Below are positions 33,932-42,804 of a stretch of DNA of 64,000 nucleotides, in pieces. The translations under genes and the position numbers were made by a program. The DNA lies in assembly GCA_902515095.1 (NCBI GenBank), contig CABXTC010000003.1:1-64000 (forward strand). The letters are read 5' to 3'. The notes beneath the pieces are model-generated. The model was not told the DNA's origin. It worked only from the letters and a program-made list of their open reading frames with translations, and made no database searches. Position 1 is the first letter of the stretch; every line of letters begins with the position of its first letter. Origin of the DNA: an uncultured Pelagibacteraceae bacterium. GTDB lineage: Bacteria; Pseudomonadota; Alphaproteobacteria; Pelagibacterales; Pelagibacteraceae.

Positions 33932-35610
33932 TGGACTCTAAAAATACTATTGCCGCTATTGCTTTATCATCTGCTGTAATAGTGTTGTACTCATTGTTCT
34001 TTGTCCCAGAGAAACCGGCCACAAATGAAAATATAATTGAAAAGAACAAAATCGAGCAAAACACGGATACACCTGTATTGGAACAAAAAGAAACTCTGAT
34101 AAAAATTTCTAGAGAAGATGCTTTAAATGAAAGTGAAAGAGTGGAATTTGAAAATTCAAATATCAAAGGCTCAATCTCTCTTAAAGGAGCTGCGATAGAT
34201 GATTTAACTTTTAAGAATTATAATGTTGAACTAGGGGGAAATAAAAAAATAACTTTATTGGGCCCTAGAAATATTGAGGAAGGCTATTTAATTGAAAGTG
34301 GTTTTGTAACCTCAGATAAAAACATTGAAATTCCTAATTCAGAAACAATTTGGTCCATAGAAGGAAAAAAAAAATTAACAGAAAATTCACCTATAATATT
34401 ATCTTGGGCAAACAATCAAGGAATTACTTTTAAAAAAGAAATTTCGTTGGATGATAAATACTTATTTTCAATAAAACAAAGTGTAATAAATTTAACAAAT
34501 AATAAATATGACTTTTATTCTTACGGTCAAATTATAAGAAATGAAATACCTGATATAATTGATTTTTTAATACTTCATGAAGGTCTAATCGCAACTTTAG
34601 ATGATGAATTAATAGAAGAAGATTATGATGATATACAGGAAAAAAAGTTTTCAAAAACTGCTCAAAAAGGTTGGTTAGGAATAAGTGATAAATACTGGAT
34701 ATCGTCTTTAATACCACCAAAAAATAAAGAATTTAAAACAACTTTTGATTATAAGGATAAATTTAGAGCTAATTTTATTGCAACAGAGCCTCTTGAATTA
34801 AATGCTAATAGTTCAATTGAAGAAAAATTACAGATAATAGTTGCAGCAAAAAGAGTGGATGTAATTGATGGCTATGCAAAATCTCTTGATATAGATAAAT
34901 TTGATTTAGTAATAGACTGGGGTTTCTTATATTTCATAACAAAACCTCTTTTTTTTGGAATTGATTATTTTTTTAAATTACTTGGTAATTATGGGTTGGC
35001 AATTATAGCAATTACCATTTGTATTCGGTTAGTCTTTTTTCCTTTAGCAAATTTTTCTTTTAGAAGTATGGCGAAAATGAAAGCGCTTACTCCAGAAATG
35101 ACAAGACTTAAAGAACTTCATAAAAATGATAAAATGAAATTACAACAAGAAATGATGGCTCTTTACAAAAAAGAGAGTGTAAATCCTATGTCTGGGTGTC
35201 TACCTATCCTTGTTCAAATTCCTGTATTTTTTGCTTTATACAAAGTTTTGTTCGTAACAATAGAAATGAGACACATGCCATTTTACGGTTGGATAAATGA
35301 CTTGAGTGAAAGAGATCCTACAAGTATTTTTAACTTATTTGGGCTGCTGCCTTATGATGTACCTTCATTTCTAATGATTGGTGCTTGGCCAGTCGCAATG
35401 GGGGTATCTATGTGGATACAACAAAAATTGAATCCTGCACCAACTGATCCAATGCAAGCAAAAATATTTATGTTTTTTCCTCTTTTTTTAACAGTAATAC
35501 TTGCTCCATTCCCTAGCGGACTAGTAATTTATTGGACTGTAAATAATATTTTAACTATGGCTCAACAATTGTTCATCATGAAGAGAACAACAGTTAAAAC
35601 TGTTACTTAA
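33931..35610 (+). CDS. yidC: Membrane protein insertase YidC
   Basis: Inserts and folds inner-membrane proteins with or without Sec. 559 residues: an N-terminal signal anchor (TIAAIALSSAVIVLYSLFF), then a large periplasmic beta-sandwich. From about residue 340 comes the conserved five-helix core (NYGLAIIAITICIRLVFFPL, MSGCLPILVQIPVFFALYKV, FPSGLVIYWTVNN). It is the standard Gram-negative form. argB follows after 30 bases with no engB between. Confidence 0.97.
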   Translation: MDSKNTIAAIALSSAVIVLYSLFFVPEKPATNENIIEKNKIEQNTDTPVLEQKETLIKISREDALNESERVEFENSNIKGSISLKGAAIDDLTFKNYNVELGGNKKITLLGPRNIEEGYLIESGFVTSDKNIEIPNSETIWSIEGKKKLTENSPIILSWANNQGITFKKEISLDDKYLFSIKQSVINLTNNKYDFYSYGQIIRNEIPDIIDFLILHEGLIATLDDELIEEDYDDIQEKKFSKTAQKGWLGISDKYWISSLIPPKNKEFKTTFDYKDKFRANFIATEPLELNANSSIEEKLQIIVAAKRVDVIDGYAKSLDIDKFDLVIDWGFLYFITKPLFFGIDYFFKLLGNYGLAIIAITICIRLVFFPLANFSFRSMAKMKALTPEMTRLKELHKNDKMKLQQEMMALYKKESVNPMSGCLPILVQIPVFFALYKVLFVTIEMRHMPFYGWINDLSERDPTSIFNLFGLLPYDVPSFLMIGAWPVAMGVSMWIQQKLNPAPTDPMQAKIFMFFPLFLTVILAPFPSGLVIYWTVNNILTMAQQLFIMKRTTVKTVT

Positions 35611-35640
35611 AATTTTTGATTATTATACAGCAATAAATTA

Positions 35641-36489
35641 ATGGATTTAAAAAAGATACTTCCCCAAAATGGACCCCCAATAAATGAGGTTTCTAAATAT
35701 ATAGAAAAATATAAAAATGACTTAATAGTTATCAAATATGGAGGAAATGTTTTTATAGATAGAAATATTTTTGATAACTTTATTACAGATATCAATATAT
35801 TAAATAAATTAGGCATCTCTATAGTAGTTGTTCATGGTGGAGGCCCTAGAATAAAAAGAGAGTTAGATAAATCAAATATTCAATCAAAATTCATTAGAGG
35901 TCTGAGAGTAACTGATAAAAAAATAATAGATATTGTAGAAGCTGTTTTAATTGATTTTAACAACGATATTGTAAACGCTTTAAAAAAATATGGAACTGAG
36001 GCTATTTCAATTCATACAAAGAAAAATAATGTAATTGAGGTAGTTCCTGAGTCTGAGGAACTTGGATATGTAGGAATACCAAGTAAAATCGATAATGATA
36101 TTTTAGAGAAAATTCTCTATCAGAAGCAAGTACCTATAATTTCACCCCTTGGAATGAGGAAAGGTAATCAATCATATAATATTAATGGGGATACCGCTGC
36201 TGGTGCAATTGCTAAATCGTTAAAATCTAGAAGACTTTTGTTAATGACTAATGTTGAAGGAGTTTTAGATAAAGATAAAAAACTAATTGAAGAGATATCT
36301 TCATCAGAAATTTTAAAAATGATCCAAGACAATACAATTACTGAGGGCATGATACCTAAAATTAATACTTGTTTAGATGCTGTAAATAATGGGGTAACAG
36401 CAGTTGGAATTATTGATGGAAGAAAAAAACATTCTATACTATTTGAAATTTTTTCTGACAAAGGTTCTGGGACATTGATAAGAAAATGA
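35641..36489 (+). CDS. argB: Acetylglutamate kinase
   Basis: Second step of arginine synthesis. Amino-acid-kinase motifs: VIKYGGNVF near residue 33, VVVHGGGPRI, NINGDTAAGAIAK, and MIPKINTCLDAV with the catalytic lysine. 282 residues. It overlaps the following HAD-family gene by 4 bases. The argD-argF pair lies 31 kb away, so Arg genes are dispersed. Confidence 0.96.
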   Translation: MDLKKILPQNGPPINEVSKYIEKYKNDLIVIKYGGNVFIDRNIFDNFITDINILNKLGISIVVVHGGGPRIKRELDKSNIQSKFIRGLRVTDKKIIDIVEAVLIDFNNDIVNALKKYGTEAISIHTKKNNVIEVVPESEELGYVGIPSKIDNDILEKILYQKQVPIISPLGMRKGNQSYNINGDTAAGAIAKSLKSRRLLLMTNVEGVLDKDKKLIEEISSSEILKMIQDNTITEGMIPKINTCLDAVNNGVTAVGIIDGRKKHSILFEIFSDKGSGTLIRK

Positions 36490-37178
36490 AAAAATTTAAA
36501 GAAATGAAATATCTTTTATTAGACCTTGATGGGGTTTGTTATGGAAAATATAATAACTATCCATTAGAAAAAGTATTTGGCCAAGTATCCAGGAGAATGA
36601 CAATGTTTATTTCCGAGAGACTAAAGATAAATTTAGAAGAAGCAAAGAAATTACAAACTGATTATTTTTATAAATATAATACAAGTCTGAATGGTTTAAT
36701 GATACATCATGATATTCCACCAGAAGAATTTCTTAAATATGTTCACACTATTGATCTTTCATTTATGAAAGAAGATAAAATTATGAGAAATGAACTTGAA
36801 AAATTGGATATGAAAAAATTTATTTTTACAAATGGAAGCGCTGATCATGCTAAAAATATTTTAACTCATTTAGGTGTATATGATCTTTTTGAAAGAGACA
36901 AAATTTTTGATATCAAGGACGCTGGGTATATACCCAAACCTGAAGCAAAAACTTTTGATCTAATGGTTAAAAAATTTGGAATTAATCCAAAAGAAACGAT
37001 TTACATAGAAGACATAGCTAAAAATCTTAGCATTGGGCACGAACGAGGCTGTACAACTGTTTGGTTAATCAACGATGAACATTTTGGAAAAATTGACTCT
37101 GATAAGGAATATATTTCTCATAAAATTGAAAATCTGTCTTTATTTCTTCAAGAAATAAGGCTATTAAAAAGTCAATAA
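36486..37178 (+). CDS. HAD-family pyrimidine 5'-nucleotidase-like hydrolase
   Basis: Predicted phosphatase of 230 residues. HAD motif I is LLLDLDGVCYG (the second Asp, normally DxD/T, is followed by GV), motif II FTNGSADHA, and motif III region KPEAKTFD with YIEDIAKNL. The pattern fits the SSM1/pyrimidine 5'-nucleotidase subfamily, which in alphaproteobacteria often sits between argB and dapD. It overlaps argB by 4 bases and is 3 bases before dapD. The substrate is inferred from the family. Confidence 0.82.
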   Translation: MKKFKEMKYLLLDLDGVCYGKYNNYPLEKVFGQVSRRMTMFISERLKINLEEAKKLQTDYFYKYNTSLNGLMIHHDIPPEEFLKYVHTIDLSFMKEDKIMRNELEKLDMKKFIFTNGSADHAKNILTHLGVYDLFERDKIFDIKDAGYIPKPEAKTFDLMVKKFGINPKETIYIEDIAKNLSIGHERGCTTVWLINDEHFGKIDSDKEYISHKIENLSLFLQEIRLLKSQ

Positions 37179-37181
37179 ATT

Positions 37182-38009
37182 ATGTCTATAGAAAAAATTA
37201 TAAATGAAGCTTGGGAAAGTAGAGATCAAGTAAATCAAAATTCAGATAAATCACTGAAAGATGCAATTAATCAAGTTATTATTGATTTGGATAGTGGTAA
37301 ATCTCGTGTTGCTGAAAAAATAGATGGTAAATGGATTACTCATCAGCATTTAAAGAAAGCAATTATGTTAAGTTTTAGAATTTATCCAATGGAAAATTTA
37401 AATGGTCCTTACAGCAGTTGGTATGACAAATCACATTTGCTTAAAGGTAAAACGGCTGGATGGTCGAAAGAAGATCATGAGAAAGCTGGTTTTCGAATGG
37501 TTCCTAATTCACCTGTAAGAAAAGGCTCTTTCGTTGGAAAGAATGCTGTCCTTATGCCATGCTATGTTAACATAGGTGCATATATTGATGAAGGTACAAT
37601 GATTGATACTTTTGCGAGAGCAGGCAGTTGTTGTCAAATTGGAAAAAACTGTCATATATCTGCTGGGTCTGGAGTTGGTGGTGTCTTAGAACCTGCTCAA
37701 GCATTACCAACAATAATTGAAGATAATGTTTTTTTAGGTGCAATGTCTGAGGTGGTGGAAGGAGTGATTGTAGGAGAAGGATCTGTTTTAAGTATGGGAA
37801 TATATATTGGTCAATCAACTAAAATAGTTAATAGAAAAACAGGTGAAATCTCGTATGGTAAAATTCCACCTTATTCTGTGGTAGTTCCCGGCTCATTGCC
37901 AGATAAAAATGATCCCTCAAAACCATCATTATATTGTGCAGTGATAATTAAGCAGGTTGATGAAAAAACAAGATCAAAAACATCAGTAAACGATCTGTTA
38001 AGAGAATAA
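37182..38009 (+). CDS. dapD: 2,3,4,5-tetrahydropyridine-2,6-dicarboxylate N-succinyltransferase
   Basis: Succinylates tetrahydrodipicolinate in the lysine/diaminopimelate pathway. The C-terminal half is a left-handed beta helix of hexapeptide repeats (CYVNIGAYIDEGTMIDTFAR, then IGKNCHISAGSGVGGVLEP). It ends with KTRSKTSVNDLLRE. 275 residues, the normal length. It is 4 bases before dapE, which removes the succinyl group later in the same pathway. Confidence 0.97.
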   Translation: MSIEKIINEAWESRDQVNQNSDKSLKDAINQVIIDLDSGKSRVAEKIDGKWITHQHLKKAIMLSFRIYPMENLNGPYSSWYDKSHLLKGKTAGWSKEDHEKAGFRMVPNSPVRKGSFVGKNAVLMPCYVNIGAYIDEGTMIDTFARAGSCCQIGKNCHISAGSGVGGVLEPAQALPTIIEDNVFLGAMSEVVEGVIVGEGSVLSMGIYIGQSTKIVNRKTGEISYGKIPPYSVVVPGSLPDKNDPSKPSLYCAVIIKQVDEKTRSKTSVNDLLRE

Positions 38010-38013
38010 ACTA

Positions 38014-39171
38014 ATGATGATTATAAATGATGTAAAATTAGCTAAGGAGCTAATAAAATTTCCTTCTATAACTCCAATAGACTCTGGTGTGATGAAATTT
38101 TTAGAGAAAAAATTAAAAAAATTAGGTTTCAAAACAAAGATAATTGAATTTAAAGAAAAGAATTTAAAACCAGTCAAAAACTTATATGCAAAATTAGGTT
38201 CTAAAAGACCAAATTTCTGTTTTGCTGGACATTTGGATGTTGTACCTCCAGGGAATATAAAAAATTGGTCAGTAAATCCTTTTAAACCATCAATTAAAAA
38301 TGGTCATTTAATTGGTAGAGGGGCAAATGACATGAAAAGTGCAATTGCAGCTTTTGTGTCAGCTGTAAGTATTTTTTTATCAGAAAATAAAAAATTTAAT
38401 GGTTCAATTAGCTTTCTTATTACCGGTGACGAAGAGGGGGATGCAATTAACGGAACGAAAAAAGTAGTAGAATATTTAAGAAAAAAAAAAGAAAAAATAA
38501 ATTTTTGTTTAGTTGGTGAACCTACCAATCCAAATAGATTAGGAGAAATGATGAAAATAGGTCGTAGAGGTAGTTTAACTGGAAACCTCACAATAACAGG
38601 GTTGCAAGGTCATGTAGCTTATCCTGATAGAGCTAATAATCCTTCTACAACTATCGTTACTATTCTCAATGAGCTTAAAAAAATAAAATTTGACAAAGGA
38701 ACAAAAAATTTCCAACCAACTAATCTTGAGGTAACAAAAATAAATATTCAAAATACTGCGGATAATGTTATTCCACAGTTAGCGGAAGCTACCTTTAATA
38801 TTAGATTTAATAATAAACATTCATCAACTTCACTTAAGAAAAAATTGAACAAAATCTTTCAAAGGATTAGTAAAAAAAATAAATCAAAGTTTAAAATTAA
38901 TTACAGAGTTTCTGGTGAGGCATTTTTGACTAAACCAAACAATACGACTCTAATGATAGAAAAAATCATAAAAAAAATTACCAATATAAAACCAAAACTT
39001 TCAACAACAGGTGGAACTTCTGATGCAAGATTTATTAAGAAAATATCTCCATGCTTAGAATTTGGCTTAGTGGGAAAAACTATGCACAAGGTAGATGAAG
39101 CAGTATCTTTAAAAGACTTAAAAAATTTAACAAAAATTTATGAGAACATTTTGCAAAATTACTTTAAATGA
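38014..39171 (+). CDS. dapE: Succinyl-diaminopimelate desuccinylase
   Basis: Zinc M20 hydrolase releasing LL-diaminopimelate for lysine and peptidoglycan. Metal ligands are in FAGHLDVVPPG, GRGANDMKSAIAAF, TGDEEGDAINGT (catalytic and bridging Glu), GEPTNPNRLGEM and the C-terminal TMHKVDE. TTGGTSDARF is typical. 385 residues. It overlaps the next gene by 4 bases. The usual truA neighbour is found instead in the convergent unit 1.4 kb away. Confidence 0.96.
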   Translation: MMIINDVKLAKELIKFPSITPIDSGVMKFLEKKLKKLGFKTKIIEFKEKNLKPVKNLYAKLGSKRPNFCFAGHLDVVPPGNIKNWSVNPFKPSIKNGHLIGRGANDMKSAIAAFVSAVSIFLSENKKFNGSISFLITGDEEGDAINGTKKVVEYLRKKKEKINFCLVGEPTNPNRLGEMMKIGRRGSLTGNLTITGLQGHVAYPDRANNPSTTIVTILNELKKIKFDKGTKNFQPTNLEVTKINIQNTADNVIPQLAEATFNIRFNNKHSSTSLKKKLNKIFQRISKKNKSKFKINYRVSGEAFLTKPNNTTLMIEKIIKKITNIKPKLSTTGGTSDARFIKKISPCLEFGLVGKTMHKVDEAVSLKDLKNLTKIYENILQNYFK

Positions 39172-40091
39172 ATACAGCGATTATAAATTCTGACTCTTAT
39201 GAAAAACATAATACAGGTGATGGCCATCCTGAACAGCCTAAAAGAGTAATTGCCATAAAAGAAAAATTAAAAAAAAGAAATGACTTAATTTGGGAAACTC
39301 CAGTTAGTGTGCCTGATGATATTTTAGCAATTACACATTCAGCAGAATATATTGAGAATTTAAATAATTCTTTTCCACAAAAAGGCCTTAAGTTTTTAGA
39401 TGGGGATACAGTTGTGTCACCCGAAAGCAAAAAAGCAGTTTTTGATGCTGCAGGTTCAACAATTAGAGCAATAGATGGAATAGAAAATAATCAATTTAAA
39501 AACGCATTTTGTTTAGCAAGACCTCCGGGACATCATGCTGAAAAAAATAAAGCTATGGGATTTTGTTGTATATCAAATGCTGGAGTGGCAACAAATTATC
39601 TAATCAGCAAATATAAATACAAAAGGATTGCTTGTGTAGATTTTGATGTTCATTGGGGTAATGGAAACTATGATGTCATGCGTGATAATAAAAATTCATT
39701 ATATATTTCTACTCACCAATATCCTTTTTACCCAGGAGGGGGAACTGAGAAAGATAAGGGAGACTTTAACAACTCTCTAAATATTCCTTTACCCGCTGGT
39801 ACTACCTCTGAACAATATTTTAATGCGTTTGATAGAGTTTTAGATAGATTAGTTGAATACAAACCTGACTTTCTTTTGTTTTCAGCAGGTTTTGATGCAC
39901 ACAAAGATGATCCATTGGCTCAATTTCAATTAAACTCAAAAGATTTCTATGAAATTACTAAGAGAACATTATTAGCTACTAATAAATTTACTCAAGGAAA
40001 AGTTGTTTCAATACTTGAGGGTGGATATGATTTGAATGCTTTAGCTAATAGTGCTAATGAACATGTTAACGCACTTATTGAATTCAATTAA
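39168..40091 (+). CDS. Histone deacetylase-family (class II) deacetylase
   Basis: Zinc-dependent deacetylase/amidohydrolase of 307 residues. It starts DSDSYEKHNTGDGHPEQPKR-like (visible as TGDGHPEQPKR). The active site includes ARPPGHHAEKNKAMGFC, then the zinc ligands in VDFDVHWGNG and a later Asp in SAGFDAHKDDPL, with LEGGYDL near the end. Bacterial members act on acetylpolyamines, acetoin-related substrates or acetyl-lysine. It overlaps dapE by 4 bases and is followed by a SET-domain gene. Confidence 0.9.
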   Translation: MNTAIINSDSYEKHNTGDGHPEQPKRVIAIKEKLKKRNDLIWETPVSVPDDILAITHSAEYIENLNNSFPQKGLKFLDGDTVVSPESKKAVFDAAGSTIRAIDGIENNQFKNAFCLARPPGHHAEKNKAMGFCCISNAGVATNYLISKYKYKRIACVDFDVHWGNGNYDVMRDNKNSLYISTHQYPFYPGGGTEKDKGDFNNSLNIPLPAGTTSEQYFNAFDRVLDRLVEYKPDFLLFSAGFDAHKDDPLAQFQLNSKDFYEITKRTLLATNKFTQGKVVSILEGGYDLNALANSANEHVNALIEFN

Positions 40092-40121
40092 TTAATTTCT
40101 AGCTGATTATAAATATCCCTC

Positions 40122-40610
40122 ATGAAATTGTACAAAATTAAAAAATCAAAAATTGATAATAAAGGTCGAGGACTTTATGCAGCCAAAGATATTAAAGAAG
40201 GAACAAAAATTATTAATTACTCAGGAAAGATAATTACTAACAAGCAGGTTGATGAGTCCGATAAATATGACAACAATAAACCAATATATTTATTTACTTT
40301 AAATAAAAGGTATACACTCGATGGAGATTTCTCATGGAATACAGCAGGATTAATTAACCATAGCTGTGATCCTAATTCTCAATATGATGGCAAGGGGTTA
40401 AAAATTTGGATAACAGCTATAAAAGATATTAAAAAGGGAGAGGAATTTACTTGTGATTATGGTTTTGGCTTTGATAAAGACTACAAACAATTTCCATGCA
40501 AATGTCGAGCTAAAAATTGCTGTGGTTATATTGTTCGAGAAGAGTCTAGATGGCGAATAAATAAAAAATTCGCTATGAGTAAAAAAAAATTAGTAAATAA
40601 CTCTCGTTAA
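40122..40610 (+). CDS. SET-domain protein lysine methyltransferase
   Basis: Predicted SAM-dependent lysine methyltransferase, 162 residues. The SET core is complete: IDNKGRGLYAAKDIKEGTKI, GLINHSCDPNSQ (the NHSCDPN pseudoknot motif), and the catalytic region KKGEEFTCDYGFG. A post-SET-like cysteine cluster follows (CKCRAKNCCG). The substrate is unknown; ribosomal or DNA-binding proteins are possible. It sits 30 bases after the HDAC-family gene and its last 21 bases overlap truA convergently. Confidence 0.9.
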   Translation: MKLYKIKKSKIDNKGRGLYAAKDIKEGTKIINYSGKIITNKQVDESDKYDNNKPIYLFTLNKRYTLDGDFSWNTAGLINHSCDPNSQYDGKGLKIWITAIKDIKKGEEFTCDYGFGFDKDYKQFPCKCRAKNCCGYIVREESRWRINKKFAMSKKKLVNNSR

Positions 40611-41330
40611 ATAAAGCCCTTCTGGTGGTGCCGGTGGGGCACATAAACTTCTTTTCTTTGACTTCATAACATTCTCAAATTTATTTAACGACCACTTTTT
40701 TTCACCCAAATACTTTAAACAGCCCACCATTGAACGTACTTGTTTTTGTAAAAATGATTGGGATCTAAACTCTATTTCAATTTTATTTTTTGAGGACTTT
40801 ATTTTTACCAGCTTCATAGTTTTTATTGGACTTTTTGCCCTACAACTAGATGCTCTGAAAGTTGAAAAATCTTTAGTCCCTATAAATTTTTTTGCACCTT
40901 TTTTCATTATTTCTAAATCAAGTTTTTTCATAATGTGCCAACACCTATTTTTTTCTAAAGTAGGTTGGCCTAATCGATTAATAATAATATAATTATATAT
41001 TCTCATTTTAGCAGAAAACCTTGCGTGGAAATCTTTATTTTTTTTTGTTAAATCCAATATTGAAATATTATCTTCATTGAGAAAGTGATTTATTGACTTA
41101 AGAAATTTTTCTTTTTTTTTTATTTTATTTTTGCACTCAAAATGAGCAGATTGACCTTTTGCATGAACACCACGGTCAAGTCTACCCGCTCCATATAAAG
41201 AAATTTTTTCCTTTAGAAGGCTAGAAATTCTTTCCTGAATCAGGCCTTGAACAGTTTTACCTTTTTTTTGAACTTGCCAACCTCTAAAATTTGTTCCAGC
41301 ATACTCAATAAGTATCTGATATTTATACAT
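40590..41330 (-). CDS. truA: tRNA pseudouridine synthase A
   Basis: Makes pseudouridine at tRNA positions 38-40. The catalytic Asp is in the conserved GAGRLDRGVHAKGQSAHF. EYAGTNFRGWQVQKKGKTVQ opens the protein, and FLQKQVRSMVGCL is the usual C-terminal motif. 246 residues. It overlaps fmt by 8 bases in the def-fmt-truA unit. The 3' end overlaps the SET-domain gene by 21 bases. Confidence 0.96.
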   Translation of the reverse strand: MYKYQILIEYAGTNFRGWQVQKKGKTVQGLIQERISSLLKEKISLYGAGRLDRGVHAKGQSAHFECKNKIKKKEKFLKSINHFLNEDNISILDLTKKNKDFHARFSAKMRIYNYIIINRLGQPTLEKNRCWHIMKKLDLEIMKKGAKKFIGTKDFSTFRASSCRAKSPIKTMKLVKIKSSKNKIEIEFRSQSFLQKQVRSMVGCLKYLGEKKWSLNKFENVMKSKKRSLCAPPAPPEGLYLTRVIY

Positions 41331-42255
41331 TTGATATAAGAGATCCTTTTTTTATTCGTGAACCGAGCATAAATTCATTAATTTTTTGAGGTCTTTTTCC
41401 TTCTCTTTGAATTTCAAGAATCTTAATTGATTTATTATCACCACAAGCAACTTCCAACTGATCAGAAAGAACTTCACCTGCTTTTCCAATATTATTTCCT
41501 AACTCAGCTTTTAAAACTTTATATCTTTCTCCACCAAAATTAAAAAAGGCTCCTGGTATTGGGAATAGTCCATTAATTTTTCCAATTATATTTGAAGCTT
41601 CTTTGCTCCAAATTATTTGACCTTCTGATTTATTGATTTTTTCGGCATAAGTTGCTTTAGAATGATCCTGTTCAAAAAACTTGACCTTATCCTCTAAGAT
41701 ATCATCAATATTATCTAGAATTTTTTCAGATGCTAAAAGAGATAATTTTTCGGAAACTTCTTGTGCGTTATTATTAGGACTAATCTTAATCTTATAAAGA
41801 TTTCCTACAGGCCCACTATCTAGTTTCTCATTGATCTTCATTATACTAATTCCAGTCTCGTCTTCTAAATTCATTATTGATCTTTGAATTGGAGCGGCAC
41901 CTCTCCATTTTGGAAGCAACGATCCATGAATGTTTATGAAACCCTTTTTTGTTAAACCAAGAAATTTTTTTGGAATAATTTGACCATAAGCTACTACTAT
42001 CGCTAAATCAGCATCAAGATCTCTAATAAATTCAAATTCTTCATTGTTATTTTTTAATGTTTCTGGACATCTAAAATTCATATTTAATGTTTCAGAAATA
42101 CCTTGAATAGGAGATTTATTAATTTTTTGTCCTCTGTGGGATTTTTGAGGTGGTTGAGTGTAAACCACTGAAATAGGGTATCCATTTTGATATAGGGATT
42201 TTAAAATTGGGACAGCGAAAAGAGGTGTGCCCATAAAAATAATCTTCTTAGCCAT
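41323..42255 (-). CDS. fmt: Methionyl-tRNA formyltransferase
   Basis: Formylates initiator Met-tRNA. Motifs: IIFMGTPLFAVPILKSL, VVAYGQIIPKKFL, and the active-site NIHGSLLPKWRGAAPIQRS with Asn, His and the later Asp in KLDSGPV. 310 residues, two domains. It lies directly after def on the same strand and overlaps truA. It is the paralogue to compare with the sugar formyltransferase at 54.6 kb. Confidence 0.97.
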   Translation of the reverse strand: MAKKIIFMGTPLFAVPILKSLYQNGYPISVVYTQPPQKSHRGQKINKSPIQGISETLNMNFRCPETLKNNNEEFEFIRDLDADLAIVVAYGQIIPKKFLGLTKKGFINIHGSLLPKWRGAAPIQRSIMNLEDETGISIMKINEKLDSGPVGNLYKIKISPNNNAQEVSEKLSLLASEKILDNIDDILEDKVKFFEQDHSKATYAEKINKSEGQIIWSKEASNIIGKINGLFPIPGAFFNFGGERYKVLKAELGNNIGKAGEVLSDQLEVACGDNKSIKILEIQREGKRPQKINEFMLGSRIKKGSLISNV

Positions 42256-42780
42256 CTAAACTATAATTCTATCAGGATTGTTTTGAGTTTTTGAAATTTT
42301 TTTAATAATCAAATCTCTTTTTAATTTAGATATATGATCGATTATTAGTTTTCCATCTAAATGATTTATCTCATGCTGAAGGCAAGTTGATAAAATACCA
42401 TCACATTTTAAATTTTTTATTTTTCCCTCAATATCAATAAATTCCACCTCGCAAATCTTGGGCCTTTCTATCTCTAAAAAAGTATTAGGTATTGACAAAC
42501 ATCCTTCCTCATAAACTGTAGTTTCTTTACTTAATTTTTTGATAACTGGATTAATAAAACTTAATGGTTGTTTTTCCTCGTCTTTTCCTGACACATCAAT
42601 TACTAAAATTCTTTTTAAAATTCCCACTTGGACTGCTGCTAAACCAATTCCATTTGAATTATACATCGTTTCAAATAAATCATTTATTAGCTTTTTTTCG
42701 TTAATGCCAATTTTTTCAATTGGTTTTGAAATTTTCTTTAAAGTTTCATCTGGGACAGTAATTATATCTTTAATACTCAT
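42256..42780 (-). CDS. def: Peptide deformylase
   Basis: Removes the N-formyl group from new proteins. All three motifs are present: GIGLAAVQVG, EEGCLSIPN and the metal-binding QHEINHLDG. 174 residues, the normal length. It is first of the def-fmt-truA unit and lies 24 bases after the unknown 590-residue gene on the same strand. Confidence 0.97.
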   Translation of the reverse strand: MSIKDIITVPDETLKKISKPIEKIGINEKKLINDLFETMYNSNGIGLAAVQVGILKRILVIDVSGKDEEKQPLSFINPVIKKLSKETTVYEEGCLSIPNTFLEIERPKICEVEFIDIEGKIKNLKCDGILSTCLQHEINHLDGKLIIDHISKLKRDLIIKKISKTQNNPDRIIV

Positions 42781-42804
42781 ATGAAATAATAAATAAACTA
42801 ATTT

